From the NCBI GenBank assembly GCA_964427535.1, contig CAYRVF010000035.1, forward strand, positions 1 to 39,608: DNA of 39,608 nt, written 5' to 3'. Each line of letters begins with the position of its first letter. Within the stretch, counting starts at the first letter, position 1. Of this stretch, positions 29,323-38,749 are shown one piece after another. The DNA is from CAYRVF01 sp964427535 (GTDB lineage: Bacteria > Chloroflexota > Ktedonobacteria > Ktedonobacterales > JADMIN01). A program made the position numbers and the translations under genes. Under the pieces are notes generated by a model. The model worked only from the letters and a program-made list of their open reading frames with translations. It was not told where the DNA came from and ran no database searches.

Positions 29323-30669
29323 ATGGAGACACAGACGGAGCGGCGGGGCCAGCGGCGGAGCGCCAGGCAGGGCCGGACCGCGGAGAACAACCCGCAGACA
29401 CGGGAAGCTGGGGTGGCGAGGGATACTGGGCAGCGACACGACGCGGACCAGACGCTCTTCCCGCCGGGCCAGCCGATCGCTCCGGTCGCAGGCCTCGCGG
29501 GTACGGGCGGCAGGCCGCGCGCCTGGGCGTATCCGCCGGGCTACAACCTGGCGCAGCGCCCGCGCGCGACGGAGCTGACGCCGTTCGAGCAGTTGCGCAA
29601 TCTCGCCGCGTTGTATGACGGCATTCAGCTCTGCGAGCGCGCCTACTTCGACGTGTTGAACCGCCTGGAGCCGCACGTACTGCCCCGCATGGAGGCGCTC
29701 GCCGAGGGCGAGGATGCCACCGCGCCGCGCTGGCGCGAACCCGCGCGGCGCATCGCCGACTTTCTGCAGAGCCCGGACCGCGCACAGGACCTGCGCTCGT
29801 GGCTCGTGGCGTTTGTGCGCGACCTGCTGGAGATCGACGCCGTCGCGGTCTACATACGCACCACGCGCGGCGGCGGCCTCTACGCACTGGAGCTCGTGGA
29901 TGGTGCGACGATCAAGCCGTTGATCGACACGAGCGGGCGTCCGCCGCGTCCACCAGCGCCCGCGTATCAGGAGTTTCTGTACAGCGTGCCCGCAGGCGAC
30001 TACACGCTCGACGAGATGGACTATCTGCGCGAGACGGCCCGCACTGAGAGCTTCTACGGACTCTCGCGCGTTGAGCGCATTCTGCTGCGCGTCAATCAGG
30101 CGCTCCGCAAGCAGAGCTTCGACCTCGCCCGCTTCACCGATGGCGCCACGCCGCTGGGCATCATCTCGCCGCCCTCTGATCTCACCTGGTCTCCCGACCA
30201 GCTCGACACCTTCGAGCGCGCTTTCAACGGCTTGCTGGCGGGCAACGACGCCTGGCGTGTGCGTGCGAAGGCGCTGCCGCCTGGCGCGACCTGGCAGTCG
30301 CTCGCCGGCGACGACCCGCTCGTGGAGTTCGACCGCTTTCTGCTGAACGTCACCGTGGCCGCGTTCGGGCTGACGATGGACGAGCTGGGGTTCACCGACA
30401 CGAGCAACCGTAGCGTCGGCGAGTCGCAGCAGAGCGTCGTCTACCGCCGCGCGGTGGCGCCAGTGGCCGCGCTCGTGGCGGGCTATCTCACCCGCGTCGT
30501 GCGGCGCTGGCTCGATCCGCGCTTCACGGTGACGTTCGCCGGCATCGAGGAGCCCGAAGACTTCGCCACGCGCGCCGAGGCGTTCGCCAAGCTGATTCCG
30601 CTGGGGGTGGTGTCTCCGGCGCAGGCGGCACAGCTCCTGCACCTCCCTCCGCCAGACGCCCGCGCGTGA
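29323..30669 (+). CDS. Phage portal-like protein (HK97-type), solitary
   Basis: A 448-residue protein resembling HK97-family portal proteins, which form the DNA gateway of tailed-phage heads. Supporting stretches are the DLLEIDAVAVYIRTTRGGGL region, YQEFLYSVPAGDYTLDEMDY, the SFYGLSRVERILLRVNQAL block (the portal Y-G-x-S-P-l-e motif, here YGLSRVE) and the later FGLTMDELGFTD segment. Residues 1-75 are polar, Arg/Gln-rich and atypical. ATG 29323 has AGGAGGT (29311-29317) 5 bases upstream, so expression looks real. No terminase, protease, capsid or tail genes lie near it; flanks are housekeeping genes. It may be a relic of a prophage or gene-transfer agent. Base composition matches the neighbours. 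Confidence 0.75.
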   Translation: METQTERRGQRRSARQGRTAENNPQTREAGVARDTGQRHDADQTLFPPGQPIAPVAGLAGTGGRPRAWAYPPGYNLAQRPRATELTPFEQLRNLAALYDGIQLCERAYFDVLNRLEPHVLPRMEALAEGEDATAPRWREPARRIADFLQSPDRAQDLRSWLVAFVRDLLEIDAVAVYIRTTRGGGLYALELVDGATIKPLIDTSGRPPRPPAPAYQEFLYSVPAGDYTLDEMDYLRETARTESFYGLSRVERILLRVNQALRKQSFDLARFTDGATPLGIISPPSDLTWSPDQLDTFERAFNGLLAGNDAWRVRAKALPPGATWQSLAGDDPLVEFDRFLLNVTVAAFGLTMDELGFTDTSNRSVGESQQSVVYRRAVAPVAALVAGYLTRVVRRWLDPRFTVTFAGIEEPEDFATRAEAFAKLIPLGVVSPAQAAQLLHLPPPDARA

Positions 30670-30938
30670 GAGTGGTTTCGCCCTCGCTGCCCGGTGGCGC
30701 GCGCGTACTTACCCAGCGGTCCCCCACACCTCCGGCATGCGAGTGGTACTGCGCGATACAATGCGTGTCAAGATGCGTATGTTCTGGCATAATGAGCCCA
30801 AAGGCGCGAGTGTCCGTGTTGATGGGTCTGGCGCCGCATCTGATGGAGCCTGTGCGGGCGCCTCGTTCGAGCGCCCCTGGCCAGAGGTTCATCCAGAGCA
30901 GTGCGCGAGCCGGAACGCGAGAGAGGAAGCCGCGAGGA

Positions 30939-31742
30939 ATGCATCCCCTGGACATGACGACCGCAGCGAATGTCCTCACCGACGAGGCATTGCGCGGCCC
31001 GCTGACGGCACGCGGTCTCTCTGTCGTGCTCCCGGCTTACAATGAGGAAAGCGTCATCGCGGCGACTGTTCAGACCTGTGTCGAGGTGCTGTCGCGCGTT
31101 GCCCCGGAGTACGAGATCATCGTCGTCAACGATGGCTCGCGCGACCGCACCGGCGAGATCGCGGATGCGCTGGCGGCCGCAAATCCGCGCGTGCGGGTCG
31201 TCCACAACACGCCGAACCGGGGCTACGGCGGCGCACTCATCGCGGGCTTCGAGGCCGCGCGCAACCAGCTCACGTTCTTCATGGACTCCGACGGCCAGTT
31301 CGATATCGCCGACATCGCGCTGCTGCTGCCGCTGCGCGAGCAGGGCTATCGCGCCGTGCTAGGCTACCGGCGCCACCGCAACGATGCCTTCATCCGCAAG
31401 GTGAACGCGTGGGGCTGGAAGATGCTCGTCTCGGCGCTGTTCGGGCTGCGCGTGCGCGACGTCGATTGCGCGTTCAAGCTCTACGATACCTCGTTGGTGC
31501 GTGCGCTGAACGTCACGGCTGAAGGCGCGATGGTCAACACCGAGATGCTTGCGAAGCTCCGCAAGCTCGATGTCCCGTTCGTCGAGGTGCCTGTCCGGCA
31601 CTATCCGCGGGTGCATGGCAAGGCGACCGGCGCCAATCTCGGCGTCATCTTCCACGCCTTCCACGAGCTCTTCCGCCTGCGCGGTAAGCTGCGCTGGTGG
31701 AGTGCGGAGCTGCCGCCCGAAAACGAGACAGAGGCACAGTAG
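30939..31742 (+). CDS. Family 2 glycosyltransferase (polyprenyl-phosphate sugar synthase-like)
   Basis: A 267-residue GT-A fold enzyme of the dolichyl-/undecaprenyl-phosphate mannose or glucose synthase type, acting at the inner face of the membrane. It shows LSVVLPAYNEESVIAATV (28-44), VVNDGSRDRT (62-71), NRGYGGALIAGFEAA, the metal/nucleotide motif MDSDGQFD with D116-S-D118, and VDCAFKLYD. RHYPRVHGKATG follows near the end. There are no C-terminal membrane helices, so it resembles the soluble DPM1-like subgroup. ATG 30939 is taken, with AGAGGAAG 9 bases upstream; a longer frame from 30666 adds unrelated residues. Upstream, CATAAT (30788-30793) could be a -10 box. The acceptor sugar cannot be deduced. 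Confidence 0.87.
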   Translation: MHPLDMTTAANVLTDEALRGPLTARGLSVVLPAYNEESVIAATVQTCVEVLSRVAPEYEIIVVNDGSRDRTGEIADALAAANPRVRVVHNTPNRGYGGALIAGFEAARNQLTFFMDSDGQFDIADIALLLPLREQGYRAVLGYRRHRNDAFIRKVNAWGWKMLVSALFGLRVRDVDCAFKLYDTSLVRALNVTAEGAMVNTEMLAKLRKLDVPFVEVPVRHYPRVHGKATGANLGVIFHAFHELFRLRGKLRWWSAELPPENETEAQ

Positions 31743-31754
31743 GCTCGTATGGGA

Positions 31755-31805
31755 AGGCGAGCCGCAGACCCGTCCGTGTCCGCCGGACGGGTCTGCGGCT
31801 CGCCT
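31755..31805. terminator. Perfect 22-bp hairpin between converging genes
   Basis: The left arm 31755-31776 (AGGCGAGCCGCAGACCCG...) and the right arm 31784-31805 are perfect complements with a 7-base loop TGTCCGC. It begins 12 bases after the glycosyltransferase stop and ends 15 bases from the HAD stop, so it can serve both. There is no T run. Confidence 0.75.
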
Positions 31806-31820
31806 CGTGCTGGATGCCGC

Positions 31821-32459
31821 CTACGCAGCGTTGCCGTGCAGCAGCGCCTCGATATCGGCAATTGCCTGTGACGTGCTCGTGAAGAGGACGGCATGGAAGC
31901 CGCAGGCGCGGGCGGCGTCAACATTCTCTGAGAGGTCGTCGAGGAAGATGATCTCGCTCGGCGGGACGCCGAGACGCTCGGAGGCAATCGCGAAGATACG
32001 CGGATCAGGCTTGCGGACCCCTTCCTCATGCGAGTAGATGGCCACGTCCACCATCGAGGTGAATCCGTAGCGTGCTTCCTCGTGCTCGCGCGCGCCGACG
32101 AAGCTGTTGCTCAGGATCGCGGTGCGATAGCGTGGGCGCAGCGCGCGGAAGTATGCGATCAACTCCTCGTTGGGGTTACCCATGTAGATATCCCAGAACG
32201 CGGCCATGTACGCGTCGAGTTGAGCCTGGCTCATGCTCGTCGAGGCGCGCAGCCGCTCACACCACTCCTCGTAGGTACAGCGCCCATATGCTCCGTCTGC
32301 CACGATCGCGTCGATACACCGCGCGAGGTGACCGGGCGGTAGGCCCAGGCGCGTGTTCCACTCCTCATCGAGTGCCGGAAACCGCGTCGCCGGGTCAACC
32401 CCCTCGGGGATCACTTCGAGAATGCCGCCAATATCAAACATCACCACGCGAATGGGCAT
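31821..32459 (-). CDS. HAD superfamily hydrolase
   Basis: A 212-residue HAD-IA-type hydrolase. Motif I is FDIGGIL with nucleophile Asp9; the second Asp of DxD is Gly, as in YihX-like and dehalogenase-like members (FDLGNV, FDFGGV). Motif II is LSNS (116-119), motif III is Lys150 in GVRKPDP, and motif IV is FLDDLSENV (D174-D175). A helical cap lies in ~20-100. A small phosphatase role is the family's default; the substrate is unknown. ATG 32457-32459. It may be the last gene of the PadR-PP2C-VOC-HAD run, 77 bases from the VOC gene. Confidence 0.88.
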   Translation of the reverse strand: MPIRVVMFDIGGILEVIPEGVDPATRFPALDEEWNTRLGLPPGHLARCIDAIVADGAYGRCTYEEWCERLRASTSMSQAQLDAYMAAFWDIYMGNPNEELIAYFRALRPRYRTAILSNSFVGAREHEEARYGFTSMVDVAIYSHEEGVRKPDPRIFAIASERLGVPPSEIIFLDDLSENVDAARACGFHAVLFTSTSQAIADIEALLHGNAA

Positions 32460-32536
32460 GAAACCTCGCTCCTCTCATCCTCCCCGAACTGAGTTCTCCG
32501 TCCCCGACCCAGATGCTGTCAAACAGCGGAGAGCCT

Positions 32537-32971
32537 TTAGCGCCCACTCTCTGTGAGTCGCCCTCCCCAGTCCTTGGGATCCACATCAGCGAGTGATTCC
32601 GTAAATACCCATTGGTGACCAGCAAAGTCCTCTGCTGTGTACTGCCGCTCGCCATACTCGAAATCGGTGGGGTCCATGAGGATGTGCGCTCCGTGGGCAC
32701 GCGCGTGCTCACAATGCGCCTTGGCGTCTTCGACGCGGACCATCACTTGATGGGTAACTTCACGAGGACGGGGTGGTCGTCGGTCAGCACGGACATCAGC
32801 AATAATGACCGCCCCATCGCCCACCCGCAGCTGTGACCGATGGTTGTCGCCAATTTGAAGACGTTCTTCAAAGCCAAACGTCTGACATAACCACGCAACG
32901 GCCGCTCGCACGTCAGGATAGATAAGGACTGGTATGACGGTTACTTGCGGGATCGAACGATTCGATTTCAT
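32537..32971 (-). CDS. VOC superfamily (glyoxalase/bleomycin-resistance-like) protein
   Basis: A 144-residue protein of the VOC fold. Two beta-alpha-beta-beta-beta units are visible: VIPVLIYPDVRAAVAWLCQT (first), and VTHQVMVRVEDAKAHCEHAR ... GAHILMDPTDFEYGERQYTA (second). It ends with DFAGHQWVFTESLADVDP, a signature of the YtfH/YdfO-like 'VOC protein' group. Metal ligands cannot be assigned with certainty. ATG 32969-32971 has AGGAGGT 5 bases upstream; the longer frame to 33019 is rejected for that reason. Parts of this gene are less GC-rich than its neighbours. It lies 77 bases from the PP2C gene. Confidence 0.85.
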   Translation of the reverse strand: MKSNRSIPQVTVIPVLIYPDVRAAVAWLCQTFGFEERLQIGDNHRSQLRVGDGAVIIADVRADRRPPRPREVTHQVMVRVEDAKAHCEHARAHGAHILMDPTDFEYGERQYTAEDFAGHQWVFTESLADVDPKDWGGRLTESGR

Positions 32972-33048
32972 TGTCGACCTCCTCCAACGAGTAGTGGCCA
33001 ATGCCTGCTGTTGCGCCACGCGCGCTCACGTGACACATGCATCGAGGT

Positions 33049-34086
33049 TCAGGAGAGCGCGGAGACCCGCACGACAATCGCGGTGATGTTGTCGGGTCCG
33101 CCGCGTGCGTTGGCGCGCGCGATGAGGTGCTGCACGCTCTCTTCAGGGGAATACTGCTCGATGACAGCGCGCAACTCCTCATCCCCCACCACACCGCAGA
33201 GCCCGTCCGTGCAGAGGATCAGCGTGTCCCCCTCCGCGATGGGCTCGATGAAGAGATCGACCTCCGGGTTCGGCTGGCCGAGCGAGCGATAGATCAGGTT
33301 GCGCTGCGGGTGGACGCGGGCCTCAGCAGGAGTCAGTTCGCCACGCTCCACCAGTTGCGCGACCAACGAGTGGTCACGGGTCACCTGACGCAACTGGTCC
33401 GCATGCAACACATATGCGCGGCTATCCCCCACATTGGCGACATAGAGCAGCCGCTCGTGGAGCACGGCGGCTACGCAGGTCGCGCCCATCTCTGGGCCAT
33501 CAGTGCCACGGCCGCGCTCCATCGCGTTGAATTGGTAGATCGCTTTACTGGCCTGCTCGACGGCATTGCGGAGGGCCGTCGGCAGGTCATCGTCACGATT
33601 CTGAAAGTACGTGTCTGTGACCTGGCGGGTGACCAACTCGCTGGCCACATCGCCGCGAGCGCCCATGCCATCAGCCACCACAAAGAGCGCCCCGCGCCGC
33701 TGCGCGAGAGCATCGTCCTCGGGGACACGGGTGATGAGATGGTCTTCGTTGCGCGCCCGTGCCAGACCGGTATCCGTTCGCTGTGCCACCTGCAGCGTGA
33801 ACGGGAACGCGATGGACAACTGCTCCCTTCCAGATGACGCGAGTCTTCGAGCGTCGCGGTTGAGCCAACGGTGCGCATGCTGCCGACACACCGAGGTGAC
33901 GAAGTCGGCAAACAGCTCTCCCCAGAGGCCCAAGACGCCGATGGTACCCCGAGCGCGCAGCGCGTCACGATACGCATCGCGGAAGGCGAGCCGCATCTCC
34001 GCCGCATACTCTTGTCGGAATGCCCGCGGATAGGCGAGGAGAAGCAGAGCGTACAGGTGTTCAGAGGGTGCGCGGAGAGCATCCAT
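33049..34086 (-). CDS. PP2C-type Ser/Thr phosphatase with N-terminal YPRAFR-type region
   Basis: A 345-residue fusion. Residues ~10-75 read LYALLLLAYPRAFRQEYAAE ... GVLGLWGELFADFVTS, a sequence type otherwise seen at the N-terminus of PadR-associated permease-like proteins. Residues ~95-345 are a complete PP2C domain: TDTGLARARNED (RNED 112-115), VADGMGA (137-143, DGMGG with the last Gly as Ala), NVGDSRAYV (GDSR 220-223), DHSLV, LCTDGLCGV (TDG 293-295) and GPDN (330-333). These are the Mg/Mn-binding aspartates of bacterial PP2Cs, which usually counter Ser/Thr kinases. There is no obvious transmembrane helix. ATG 34086 overlaps the padR stop by one base, so both are translated together and are probably regulated together. 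Confidence 0.88.
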   Translation of the reverse strand: MDALRAPSEHLYALLLLAYPRAFRQEYAAEMRLAFRDAYRDALRARGTIGVLGLWGELFADFVTSVCRQHAHRWLNRDARRLASSGREQLSIAFPFTLQVAQRTDTGLARARNEDHLITRVPEDDALAQRRGALFVVADGMGARGDVASELVTRQVTDTYFQNRDDDLPTALRNAVEQASKAIYQFNAMERGRGTDGPEMGATCVAAVLHERLLYVANVGDSRAYVLHADQLRQVTRDHSLVAQLVERGELTPAEARVHPQRNLIYRSLGQPNPEVDLFIEPIAEGDTLILCTDGLCGVVGDEELRAVIEQYSPEESVQHLIARANARGGPDNITAIVVRVSALS

Positions 34087-34472
34087 CAGGCACCTCCGAT
34101 CAGTCCGAGATGTGGCAGTACGCGCTTGCTCTGCGCCATCTGCACCAGATGCTCCAGCCGTTGCGCCTCAGCCCGCAGGACACGCAACCCGAAATCAGTC
34201 AGACGATAGTAGCGGCGGCGCTCTTCTCCGTGGGCGGGTTCCGCGCGTTCCCGCATCTCGACGATCAGGCCGTCCTTGAGCATCCGTTGAATCGAGCCGT
34301 AGAGCGTCCCCGGACCCATACGCATTGTGCCGTCGGTGCGTTCGCTGACCTCGCGCATGATCGCGTACCCATGCTTCTCGCCGTCAGCCAGGGCCAGCAA
34401 AATGTGAAAGACGGCCGGCGTCAGCGGCAGCAGCGTCTCAGGGTCGGGGCTCGGCCCATCCTCGTGTGCCAT
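34086..34472 (-). CDS. PadR family transcriptional regulator
   Basis: A 128-residue winged-helix regulator. The PadR core is TPAVFHILLALADGEKHGYA, then MREVSERTDGTMRMGPGTLY, GSIQRMLKDGLIVEM and RRRYYRLTDFGLRVL, followed by one dimerisation helix. The GPGTLYGSI recognition segment is typical. The start is ATG 34470-34472 because AGGAG (34482-34486) is 9 bases upstream. The earlier ATG at 34527-34529 directly abuts the operator and has no ribosome site. The gene probably represses itself and the PP2C gene via the 34530-34552 inverted repeat. It has its own promoter (34563-34591). Confidence 0.93.
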   Translation of the reverse strand: MAHEDGPSPDPETLLPLTPAVFHILLALADGEKHGYAIMREVSERTDGTMRMGPGTLYGSIQRMLKDGLIVEMRERAEPAHGEERRRYYRLTDFGLRVLRAEAQRLEHLVQMAQSKRVLPHLGLIGGA

Positions 34473-34529
34473 CGGCATGCGCTCCTCTCGCCCAGGAGAG
34501 CGAGAGCTGGTGAGGGTCTCGCTTTCCAT

Positions 34530-34552
34530 GATATATCGGTAGCGGATATATC
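34530..34552. promoter_or_regulatory. PadR operator
   Basis: A perfect inverted repeat GATATATC - GGTAGCG - GATATATC with 8-bp arms. Each arm is itself palindromic. It lies just downstream of the predicted padR transcript start (about 34556) and upstream of the padR ribosome site, a good position for autorepression. Inverted repeats of this ATATATC/GATATAT type are usual for PadR proteins. Confidence 0.7.
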
Positions 34553-34562
34553 CATTGCTGAT

Positions 34563-34591
34563 AGAGTAGCAGCAACCAGCAAGTGTGTCAA
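34563..34591 (-). promoter_or_regulatory. Promoter of padR-PP2C
   Basis: On the minus strand a perfect -35 TTGACA (34586-34591) and a -10 TACTCT (34563-34568) are 17 bases apart. The operator lies about 10 bases downstream of the -10. Confidence 0.7.
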
Positions 34592-34804
34592 GAAGGTAAC
34601 AAGGTAGCATGGTTGCTCTTCTGAGCGGGGAAGAACCGCTCTTCGCGCGTTGGGAGTGGTGGCATCGTACGTCGTGCTCCTCCCTCCCCTCGCCAGGGGA
34701 AGGGCCACCGCCTGGCTATTTCGTGCAATGCGCGTCACTATACATCGCCAGTCAGCGCACACAAGCGATAAACTCTAACTTATACGCTCTCTTAGAAATA
34801 TATA

Positions 34805-34834
34805 TTGGACTTTGCGTGAACCCGCAGGTATACT
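34805..34834 (+). promoter_or_regulatory. Possible plus-strand promoter of the structured RNA candidate
   Basis: The -10 TATACT (34829-34834) is strong; the -35 TTGGAC (34805-34810) is weak, and the spacer is 18 bases. The predicted start is near 34841. No protein-coding gene lies downstream on this strand before the terminator at 35265. Confidence 0.4.
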
Positions 34835-34840
34835 CGCAGC

Positions 34841-35275
34841 ATCGGATGAGGAGGCGGATCTCTCCTCATCACTACCGCCAGTGCGGCTGGGCTGTTTACC
34901 AGACGCGGGCACTTCGGACCGCGAGGCGGTTACTCGATTGGTCCGTAGGCGGGTCAGGCCGCTGATTGGCCGACCTGCTACAGAAGCGCGAGCGAGCTGA
35001 TTTTCGCACGCGCAAACGCGAGTCGCGTAGGCTGCTCTTTCTACGCGAACGCACACCTGCCGGAGACGGCTGCTCTCGACTTCCGGCGACACCCGAGTGG
35101 GCGGCTCTCCACTCGACCGTACCAGATGCGCGGCTGCTTTCGCGAGCATGGTACACACACCAACGTGACGTGGGCTGTTCTTCTTCGTCACGACACCCGC
35201 CAGCCGGGAGGGTTGCTACTTCTCGCAGCGGCGAATCAGGGGACAGGATCAACGCCTGTCCCCTGCTTTCTTTTT
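34841..35275 (+). ncRNA. Candidate structured noncoding RNA
   Basis: About 435 bases bounded by a TATACT promoter and a textbook intrinsic terminator, with several local hairpins. These are GATGAGGAG/CTCCTCATC (34845-34853, 34862-34870), CGGACC/GGTCCG (34915-34920, 34940-34945) and an interrupted stem GTAG..GGTC..GGCC with GGCC..GACC..CTAC (34945-34981). Further on are TCGCGTAG/CTACGCGA (35023-35030, 35041-35048), CGAGTGG/CCACTCG (35094-35100, 35109-35115) and GTACCA/TGGTAC (35119-35124, 35149-35154). I see none of the landmark motifs of RNase P, tmRNA, 6S, SRP RNA or a T-box. High GC raises chance pairing, and a decayed mobile element is an alternative. Confidence 0.3.
35237..35275 (+). terminator. 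Strong intrinsic terminator (plus strand)
   Basis: CAGGGGACAGG (35237-35247), loop ATCAACG, CCTGTCCCCTG (35255-35265), then CTTTCTTTTT. The T run follows only in the plus direction, yet the nearest gene, the amidase, is on the minus strand and ends 24 bases away. Confidence 0.8.
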
Positions 35276-35288
35276 CCGGCGGCGGAGA

Positions 35289-36869
<1,581 letters not shown>

Positions 36870-37158
36870 CGTTGTCCCTCCTCGTTGAGTAATGCCCGTC
36901 TGGTGGATGCTCCCTAGTGTAGCATGGCGCGGAACCGTGCCTCCTCCATGTCCGAGATGTGCTCGCCTCATCAGAAGGGGAAGGCCAGCAGACCCTGCCA
37001 GCAGCGGCCGCCTTCTGACTGGAATCTCGGGGATGGGCCGAGAGGATGTGTATCAGGTGGTACGATAGCAAAGCGAGAGGCGCGCACGATCGGTCCGTCG
37101 GTCGGCGCTTCTTCACGTTGCAGGACAGCCTGTCTGCCCCTTGAACAGGAGCAGAATC

Positions 37159-38463
37159 ATGACCACCTACCCCGCACTGGCGTCTCCTGTCGACAGTCAT
37201 GAGCAGCGCAGCGAGCAACAGACGCGCATATATGGGCGGCAGCTTCTGCTCGCCCGGCTCGGAGCGCTTGCCCTGGCGGTGCTGACGGTGTCCGTTACGT
37301 TCCTCGTGCTGCCCACCTGTGTGCGCTATCTGCACACCGTCTGTACGGATGCCGCCTGCCCTGTCGGGCAGCTCACGCCTGGGGCGGTTCAGGCGCTCGA
37401 GGGGGTCGGGCTGTCCGTGAATGCCTTTGTCGGCTATACCCTTGCCCTCACGTGTCTCTCCCTGCTGATGTGCTGGAGTGTGGCAGCCATCATCTTCTGG
37501 CGCAAATCCGACGACTGGCTGGCCTTGCTCGTGGCGCTCATGCTCGTGTTGATGGGCACCGCCTACGTCACCCATCTGGTGTTGCAGCGTCCTTCTCCCT
37601 GGCAGACTACCGCCCTGCTCTTGAGCACCCTGGGTTTTGGCGCGCTCTATCTGGTCTTCTCCGTGTTTCCCAATGGTCGGTTCGTGCCGTCCTGGATTGG
37701 CTGGTTGCCGATCAGTTGGATGGCGTGGGGCGGAGGGATAACCGTCTTCGTGCACGACCTTCCAGGGTTTTATCCGCTGTATCTGCTGGCCTTGTTAGCT
37801 GGGTTGCTGGGGATCGTCGGGGCGCAACTCTACCGCTATCGTCGTGTCTCGACGCGCATTGAGCGCCAACAAACCAAGTGGGTCGTCTATGGGGCATCGG
37901 CCGCCATGGTGGCCGTGGTCGTCGTCTTGTTGCCAGAAGCGCTCATACCGTCGCTTGTGCAACAGAGCTGGCCCTATCGCTTGCTCGATGCGCCGGCGCT
38001 GACCCTGTCCCTCTTCCTGGGCGCGTTCTCGATCGGCATGGCGATCCTGCGCTCGCATCTGTGGGAGATCGATCGGCTCATCAATCGCACGCTCGTGTAT
38101 GGCACCCTGACGGTGACACTTGCGCTCATCTACGCGGGGGTGATCATTGCCCTCCAATTCCTCTTGCGGGGCGTCATCAGCCAGCCCAACGATCTGACGA
38201 TTGTCCTTGCCACGTTAGCAATCGCCAGCGTATTCCAGCCGTTGCGCAGGCGCATTCAAGACGGCATCGATCGTCGCTTTTACCGGCGCAGGTATGATGT
38301 GGCGCGCACCCTGGAGGCCTTCAGCGCCACTGTGCGCACCGAGACCGACCTCACCCAGCTCAGCGAGCGGCTCGTGGCGACCGTCGAGCAGACCATGCAC
38401 CCGGCGATCGTGTCGATCTGGCTCCTGGCGCCCACGTCAGAGGCAGACCACCCGCATCAGTAG
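37159..38463 (+). CDS. Polytopic membrane sensor lacking a kinase domain
   Basis: 434 residues with about nine hydrophobic segments, starting with LLLARLGALALAVLTVSVTF and ending with LVYGTLTVTLALIYAGVIIA. The helices are followed by LRRRIQDGIDRRFYRRRYDV, ARTLEAFSATVRTETDLTQL and a short helix. This membrane-plus-linker region matches the N-terminal part of a common Chloroflexota sensor kinase type. The protein stops where the HisKA/ATPase domains would begin (SIWLLAPTSEADHPHQ). It may be a true stand-alone receptor or a truncated gene. No frameshift is evident at the 3' end. ATG 37159 has AGGAG (37147-37151) 7 bases upstream. Confidence 0.8.
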   Translation: MTTYPALASPVDSHEQRSEQQTRIYGRQLLLARLGALALAVLTVSVTFLVLPTCVRYLHTVCTDAACPVGQLTPGAVQALEGVGLSVNAFVGYTLALTCLSLLMCWSVAAIIFWRKSDDWLALLVALMLVLMGTAYVTHLVLQRPSPWQTTALLLSTLGFGALYLVFSVFPNGRFVPSWIGWLPISWMAWGGGITVFVHDLPGFYPLYLLALLAGLLGIVGAQLYRYRRVSTRIERQQTKWVVYGASAAMVAVVVVLLPEALIPSLVQQSWPYRLLDAPALTLSLFLGAFSIGMAILRSHLWEIDRLINRTLVYGTLTVTLALIYAGVIIALQFLLRGVISQPNDLTIVLATLAIASVFQPLRRRIQDGIDRRFYRRRYDVARTLEAFSATVRTETDLTQLSERLVATVEQTMHPAIVSIWLLAPTSEADHPHQ

Positions 38464-38472
38464 CAGTAGCCG

Positions 38473-38497
38473 TGGGAACGCGTTCACCGGGTTCCCA
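38473..38497 (+). terminator. Hairpin after the membrane sensor gene
   Basis: TGGGAAC (38473-38479) and GTTCCCA (38491-38497) form a perfect 7-bp stem with an 11-base loop, 10 bases after the stop codon. There is no long T run. The rest of the 286-base gap to the MerR gene shows no supported gene. Confidence 0.45.
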
Positions 38498-38749
38498 TCT
38501 TCGCGACCGTCCCGAGCGTTTCGGTGTGCCCTCAGGCGATCAGCGCTGTACGCTCTAAATCGCCTTGCCTTGGCCTGACCGTTCCACCGGAATGGACAAG
38601 GAGACGCCTGCGCGCCCATCCTTGTGGTCATGAACATGCCAGAGCTGGAAGCGCTGCGGACCTTCCGCCGCAGGCTCGCTCTGAAGTCGCTGATAGGCCA
38701 TCCTGACCGGCCAAACGGATGGACCATCGCGCACACATTGAAGGCGGCA

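Larger units (their letters stand above)
34473..35288. other. 816-base gene-free interval between padR and the amidase
   Basis: The left edge holds the padR operator and promoter. A hairpin of the palindromic repeat type lies at about 34682-34704 (CCCTCCCCT / AGGGGAAGGG). The AT-rich stretch 34735-34810 and the structured GC-rich stretch 34841-35275 follow; see the RNA candidate. No frame here has plausible protein composition. Confidence 0.6.

Noticed and set aside
34775..35191. 138-codon minus-strand frame in the gap before the amidase
   Set aside because: Low-complexity Arg/Ser/Ala composition, no motif, and it overlaps several stable hairpins; I see no reason to call it a gene.
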